The notes under the pieces: model-generated | What the model saw: the letters and a program-made list of their open reading frames with translations, nothing else | Database searches by the model: none | Told to the model about the DNA's origin: nothing | In this document: piece by piece, positions 59,457-64,000 of the stretch | Numbering within the stretch: position 1 is the first letter of the stretch | Layout: each line of letters begins with the position of its first letter | Translations under genes and position numbers: made by a program | DNA from: Dugong dugon | Lineage: Eukaryota; Chordata; Mammalia; Sirenia; Dugongidae | Reading direction: 5' to 3' | DNA: 64,000 bases | Assembly: GCA_030035585.1 (NCBI GenBank) | Contig: CM057471.1 | Span: 67,356,319-67,420,318 of the forward strand

Positions 59457-59936
59457 TTAGTAGAGGTCTATCCACATACCTCTTTCCCATAAATCCTCGT
59501 CTCCAATTTTCCAATCATGTTCCTTCCAAGTACCTGACCATCCAGCCAAACCATTGGCTACAGCCCATGAATCAGTATATAATCGCACATCTGGCCATTT
59601 CTCCTTCCAAGCAAAGTGAACAACCAGGTACACTGCTTGAAGTTCTGCCCATTGAGAGGATTTCCCTTCACCACTGTCCTTCAGGGAGGTCCCAGAAAGG
59701 GGCTGTAGTGCTGCTACTGTCCACTTTCTAGTGGCGCCTGCATATCGTGCAGAACCATCTGTAAACCAGGCACGAGTTTTCTCTTCCTCAGTCAACTGAT
59801 CGTAAGGAACTCCCCATGAGGCCACAGGTGCAGACTGGGAGATGGAAGGTAATGTGACAGAAGTGGAGACCATGGGCATTTGGGCCACTTCCTCATGCAA
59901 CTTACTTGTGCATTCGGGTCCTGCTCAGGCCCAATC
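59457..59936 (-). pseudogene. ERV-L RNase H domain
   Basis: It removes RNA from RNA-DNA hybrids. The acidic residues are visible in WFTDGSARYAG (D), QWAELQAVY (E) and RLYTDSWAVANG (D). The frame is the same as the upstream reverse transcriptase and the downstream integrase, with stops at 59937-59939 and 59457-59459 on either side. Confidence 0.9.
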
Positions 59937-61150
59937 TCAAATATACCACTTCCATTTAATGATGGAGTGCTGCTGTTCATGTCCAACTTTATCATTCTGT
60001 GGGTCAGACAACACCCAGTTCATGATGGGCAGCTCAGGCCTCATGGTGACTTGGTGTCCCATGGTTAAGTGTTCAGTCTCTACTAAGGCCCAGTAACAAG
60101 CCAAAAGTTGTTTCTCAAAAGGAGAGTAGTTATCTGCAGAGGATGGCAGAGCTTTGCTCCAAAATCCTAAGGGTCTGCGCTGTGATTCACCAATAGGGGC
60201 CTGCCAAAGACTCCACACAGCATCTCTATCTGCCACTGACACTTCAAGCACCATTGGATCAGCTGGATCATATGGTCCAAGTGGCAGAGCGGCTTGCACA
60301 GCAGCCTGAACCTGTTGCAGAGCCTTCTCTTGTTCTGGTCCCCACTCAAAACTAGCAGCTTTTCGAGTCACTTGATGAATAGGCCAGAGTAGCACACCCA
60401 AATGAGGAATATGTTGCCTCCAAAATCCAAAGAGGCCCACTAAGTGTTGTGCCTCCTTTTTAGTTGTGGGAGCAGCAAGATGCAATAACTTATCCTTCAC
60501 TTTAGAAGGAATGTCTTGGCATGCCCCACACCACTGGACCCCTAGAAATTTCACTGAAGTGGAAGGTGCCTGAATTTTTGTGGGATTAATCTCCCACCCT
60601 CTAGCATGCAAGTGTTTTACCAGTAAGTCCAGAGTCATTGACACTTCTTCCTTACTAGGTCCAATCAGCATGTCATCAATGTAATGGACCAGTGTGATGT
60701 CTTGTGGAAGGGAAAGGCGATCAAGGTCCCTGCGGACTAAATTATGACATAGGGCTGGAGAATTAATGTAGCTCTGAGGTAGGCAAGTGAAGGTGTATTG
60801 TTGGCCTTGCCAGCTGAAGGCAAACTGCTTCTGGTGGTCCTTTGAAACAGGTATGGAGAAAAACGGCCAGATCAATAGCTGCATACCAGGTACCAGGAGA
60901 TGTATTAATTTGCTCAAGCAGTGAAATTACTTCTGGAACAGCAGCTGCAATTGGAGTCACCACCTGGTTAAGTTTTTGATAATCTACTGTCATTCTCCAA
61001 GATCCATCTGTTTTTTGCACAGGCCAAATAGGCGAGTTGAATGGGGATGTGGTGGGAATCACCACCCCTGCATCCTTCAAGTCCTTGCTGGTGGCAGTAA
61101 TCTCTGAAATCCCTCCAGGAATGCAGTATTGCTTTTGGTTTACTATTGTC
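59937..61150 (-). pseudogene. ERV-L reverse transcriptase and connection
   Basis: The fingers part (61080-60763) includes [17 protein letters not shown] frameshift at about 60860-60870 moves the rest to another frame (60917-59937), which has FTCLPQSY, the catalytic YIDD box at 60672-60683, and KFLGVQWCG. The connection follows with [21 protein letters not shown]. The product would copy viral RNA into DNA. The catalytic aspartates remain, but the frame is broken at least once inside the domain. Confidence 0.92.
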
Positions 61151-61591
61151 CTAGGTAGAGGCAGTTCTAATGGCTTCCACTTCTTTTCCTACCATAATAG
61201 CCCTTACTCTATTTGTCAGGGATCCAATGTGGGAATTCTGCCAGTTGCTGAGTATGTCTATTCCAATTATGCATTCTGGAACTGGGTAAATCACTACAGG
61301 ATGGGTTCGGGGACCCACTGGACCTACTGTGAGACGGACATGAGCCAAGACTCCATTAATAACCTGACCTCCATTGGCCCCCACTCTGACTGGTGGGCCA
61401 CAGTAACGTTTTGGGTCTCCTGGAATTAGTGTCAGCTCAGAGCCATTATCCAGTAATCCCCAAAAAGTCTGATTATTTCCTTTTCCCCAGTGAACAGTCA
61501 CTCTCATAAAAGGCTGTAGATCCCTTTGGGGAAGGCTGGGAGAAAGATTAACAGTAAAAATTTTTGGCAGTGTATTGGAGTCCTTCCTCAA
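61151..61591 (-). pseudogene. ERV-L protease domain, altered active site
   Basis: This is an aspartic-protease-type fragment: the active-site loop reads LLDNGSELTLIPG, where the family has D-T/S-G. The Asp is at 61448-61450 and the Asn at 61445-61447. GIDIL near the C-terminal part matches the second conserved strand. It shares its frame with gag, separated by stops at 61622-61624 and about 61610. The altered residue adjacent to the catalytic Asp suggests loss of activity. Confidence 0.85.
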
Positions 61592-61621
61592 GGGGATCCG
61601 GCCTCCCCTTCATTCAAGGGG

Positions 61622-63300
61622 TTATGGGTCTTTAAACTCGCTCAAATCTGGGAATTGATTGAGGGACTGTAACTCTCTATTCTGGCGATTTGAGTTAGAC
61701 TGCTGTTCACCTGACCTAGAATTCATCCGTTTGTACAGATCAAGTAAATATTTAGTAGATTTCCTATCTATTTCACTCCTAGGGACACCATGATTAAGTA
61801 GCCAACACCATAAGTCCATACAAGTCAGACTATTCTGATTACTGCTTTGACTCCTCTGTCCATTACTGTAACCACGCCCACCTTGTCTTTGTTGATTGAG
61901 TGCAGCCACTTGGCCCCTACTACCACGGGGTCCAATCAGCCCCATTGTAGTTAGGTGTCTTTATTCAGTTAGGGCAGTTCCCACTGTCAAATCTGGCTTA
62001 CATAAAACAGCAATCACAGCAGTCTTCAAGGATGCTGGAGCTCCCTTCACAAATTTGTTCCTCACAGTTGTGGTAAAAGGTGTGTCCTCTGGACACTCCA
62101 TGTTTGGGTCTGTGGGTCTAATTTGATAAATCCACTCTAGCATGCCAATTTCCCTAAGCCTTTGGATACCTTCTTCTACAGTTTACCAAGGCAGTTCTGG
62201 TACTTCAACTTGATTTAGTGTATGCCACCTCATAATCCATGCTTCAGCAACCCAACCAAATAAACTATTAGATCCTTTCCTAACTTCTCTAGCTGAAACA
62301 TTGAAGGAACAGTCTGTGCTCAGTGGACCCATATCAATAAACTCAGACTGATCCATCTTTATGTTCCTTGTACCATTATCCCACACCCTTAATAACCATT
62401 CCCACACATATTCCCCAGGTTTCTGTTTGTACATATTAGAAAACTCAAGTAGTTCTTTTGGAGTGTAGCATACCTCCTCCTGGGTCACACTTTGTACTTC
62501 ACCTTTTGGGGCTCACTGGGACTTAAGCCTAGTTATAGGTCTAGAAGCCAGAATCGGTAGTGTGGAATTGTTCTGAGAACATTCAGCATTATCTTGTAAA
62601 GCATCTGCCTCAGGCGATGCTCCAGGCAATGACTTAGGCAAGTGCTCTTTAGAAGCAGCTGGGCTAGGGCTAATCTCCTCAGATGGGAGTGGAGGGGCTA
62701 ATGGTTTCTCTGGGCAGGGTGGTTTAGCAGACAAACATGAGGTAATCTCTTCAGATGGGACTGGTTCTGCTGGCAGGAGTGAGTCAACGGAATTTACAGG
62801 CTTAGTGTCCCCAGCTTCCTGATTATCTGCCCATATGTCCCCATCCCAAGTCTCAGGATCCCATCTCTTCCCAATCAATGCCCTTACTTTAACCTCAGAC
62901 ACCTCTCAAGGTTTGCAATTGAGCTGGCGTTGTAATTCAGCCACTCTTACAATAAGACTCTGGGTATGGTTTTCAGCAATTTTGGCTCTGTTACTACAAG
63001 AAATAAGGCTTTCTTTCAAAGCACAAGTGGAAGCTTGAAGTCATGTATGCAGCACTTGAGCCTTGACTCTGAAGCCCTGAGCACATCTCTTTCCTTCATC
63101 AGTTTGTCTAGTGAAAGTAGGACAAACCAACCAGCTTCCTTATACTTTTCATTCTGACAAAGCTGTAGAAAGATATCACACATGTGTTCACCCTGAGCCT
63201 CACCTTTCACCACTACCTGATCTACCGGTGGTGATATTTTTTGTGTTTGTATCGCCACCTCGCTTCATGGACTAGCAGTGACCTCTTTACTGCTGGAGGC
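61622..63300 (-). pseudogene. ERV-L gag, broken
   Basis: Capsid and nucleocapsid precursor of the virus. The recognisable parts are 62902-62513 (P- and S-rich, with PEPVPSEE-like runs), 62488-62183 (ELLEFSNMYKQKPGEYVWEW, a capsid region), 62143-61961, and 61945-61622 (LWCWLLNHGVPRSEIDRKST). These lie in one frame cut by stops at 62513-62515, 62183-62185 and 61961-61963. The N-terminal part (63258-63016) is in another frame. I see no CCHC zinc knuckle. The exact start is uncertain. Confidence 0.8.
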
Positions 63301-63381
63301 AGAGTCATCAACGTCTTTATGACTAACCAGACTTGAGAACCAATTTAGAAAACTCATCCTTACAATTTTGTTTCTCTAGAA

Positions 63382-63396
63382 CCACTCCTGGTACCA
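63382..63396 (-). promoter_or_regulatory. Primer-binding site, tRNA-Leu type
   Basis: On the minus strand TGGTACCAGGAGTGG lies two bases inside the 5' LTR. It is complementary to the 3' end of mammalian tRNA-Leu (UAA anticodon as I recall it, ending CCACTCCTGGTA plus CCA). A leucine tRNA primer is the defining trait behind the L in ERV-L. Confidence 0.88.
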
Positions 63397-63398
63397 AA

Positions 63399-63860
63399 TG
63401 TCTTAGGCTGGGTTCTCTAGAGAAGCAAAACTAGTGAAGTGTATAAATATATACAGAGAGAGAGATTATATCAAGGAAACAGCTCACGTGATCATAGAAG
63501 CTAGAACGTCCCAAGTCCATGGATCAGGGTAGAGGCCTCTCCCAAGTCACACAGCTGCAGAACCTGGCAAGCCCAAGATCAGAAAGAGAGCAGGGATCCC
63601 ACTCGGCAGATCCCAGGTTCGGCAGATAAGCTGACAGCTCAAGTCCGAAGAACGGGAGATGAGACGACAGGAAGCAGCTGCAGGATCCAGAGAGAGCAAA
63701 AAGCCAGAACATCTGCTTATATACAAATGCGGGCCACACCCCCAAGGAGACTCCCTTTCATCTGATTGGCTACTCACAGTATATTCAATCATGGGAGTGA
63801 TTACATTAAAACACGGGAATCATGGCCCAGCCAAGTTGACACACAATCTTAACCATCACA
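63399..63860 (-). repeat. ERV-L 5' LTR
   Basis: 462 bp, same ends as the 3' LTR. Two deletions of about 4 and 15 bp near 63578-63605 account for most of the length difference. Confidence 0.94.
63717..63769 (-). promoter_or_regulatory. LTR promoter: CCAAT and TATA boxes
   Basis: On the minus strand AGCCAATCAG (CCAAT complement at 63765-63769) is followed about 42 bases later by TATATAA (63717-63723). The spacing and order fit a Pol II LTR promoter. Transcription would start around 63690 and run to lower coordinates. The CCAAT motif is also kept in the 3' LTR and in the solo LTR at 24241-24800. Confidence 0.7.
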
Positions 63861-64000
63861 GATGCTTTTATGCATTCTTCATCAGTTATATCCACATTGT
63901 TTAAGAAGAAAAATCTATTTGAAAGAACTTCCTACACTTTTGTCCTTCTTTTCCTGCAAGATTCATGTGTGTCAATGATGGTGTAGTATGTGGTTACACA
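63861..64000. other. Target duplication and unique DNA
   Basis: GATGC at 63861-63865 closes the proviral target duplication. The remaining 135 bases show no feature. Confidence 0.6.

Larger units (their letters stand above)
57372..63860 (-). mobile_element. ERV-L-type endogenous retrovirus, complete provirus
   Basis: A 6.5-kb provirus on the minus strand, from the 5' LTR (63399-63860) to the 3' LTR (57372-57854). It is flanked by a perfect 5-bp duplication GATGC at 57367-57371 and 63861-63865. The order is LTR, primer-binding site, gag, protease, reverse transcriptase, RNase H, integrase, dUTPase, polypurine tract, LTR. There is no env: only about 320 bp lie between the dUTPase end and the 3' LTR. 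A dUTPase after the integrase, a tRNA-Leu primer and the lack of env are all known traits of the ERV-L (class III) group. The coding region has stops and frameshifts, so it is a dead copy. Confidence 0.95.

Overview
The window is non-viral nuclear DNA from a placental mammal, most likely an afrotherian and plausibly an elephant or close relative. The main evidence is a set of short tRNA-derived SINEs with the tail seen in AfroSINEs (a motif close to GGGTCGTCATAAGTCAGAAT), an RTE/BovB-like LINE that shares this tail, and two LINE-1 (L1) types, all recognised from memory of these families. MIR, L2, MER5-like and MLT1-like relics, present in all placentals, fill much of the rest. I see no intact host gene, no rRNA or tRNA gene and no CRISPR. 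The only host-gene relic is a broken olfactory receptor at 11669-12601 (+).

Layout. 1-2037: unique DNA and an MLT1-like LTR. 2038-10225 (-): a full-length but decayed L1 (copy A) with a 15-bp target site duplication (TSD). 10241-13280: unique DNA and the olfactory receptor pseudogene. 13281-15840: a SINE and a minisatellite of about 59 bp per unit, split by an LTR with a perfect 5-bp TSD. 16778-18248: an MLT1 LTR and a SINE. 18394-21925 (+): a 5'-truncated L1 (copy C) with an 18-bp TSD. 21944-30990: old L1 remnants, a solo ERV-L-type LTR (24241-24800) and a MER5-like element. 31051-33943 (+): a decayed RTE LINE carrying three later insertions. 33946-43382: old L1, L2, MIR and SINE copies in mostly unique DNA. 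43399-51768 (+): a second full-length L1 (copy B), same subfamily as A and in the opposite orientation. 51900-56794: MIR, an RTE tail, old L1, and a young L1 fragment (copy E) with an internal deletion.

57372-63860 (-): a complete ERV-L-type provirus, the most informative feature here. It has two LTRs, a GATGC duplication on both sides, a primer-binding site matching tRNA-Leu, and gag, protease, reverse transcriptase, RNase H and integrase. A dUTPase domain follows the integrase and there is no env. The coding part is broken by several stops, at least one frameshift and an altered protease active site, although the reverse transcriptase and integrase catalytic residues are still visible.

How the parts relate. 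The window records layered retrotransposition. L1 enzymes probably made the L1 copies. The RTE probably mobilised the SINEs, because they share a 3' tail. The ERV-L left both a provirus and a solo LTR of the same family. I found no convincing new functional system. The best leads are structural: tandem 5'UTR monomers with a shared open frame in the L1s, a stacked L1 3' end, the IN-dUTPase ERV-L, and the 8-kb inverted L1 pair.
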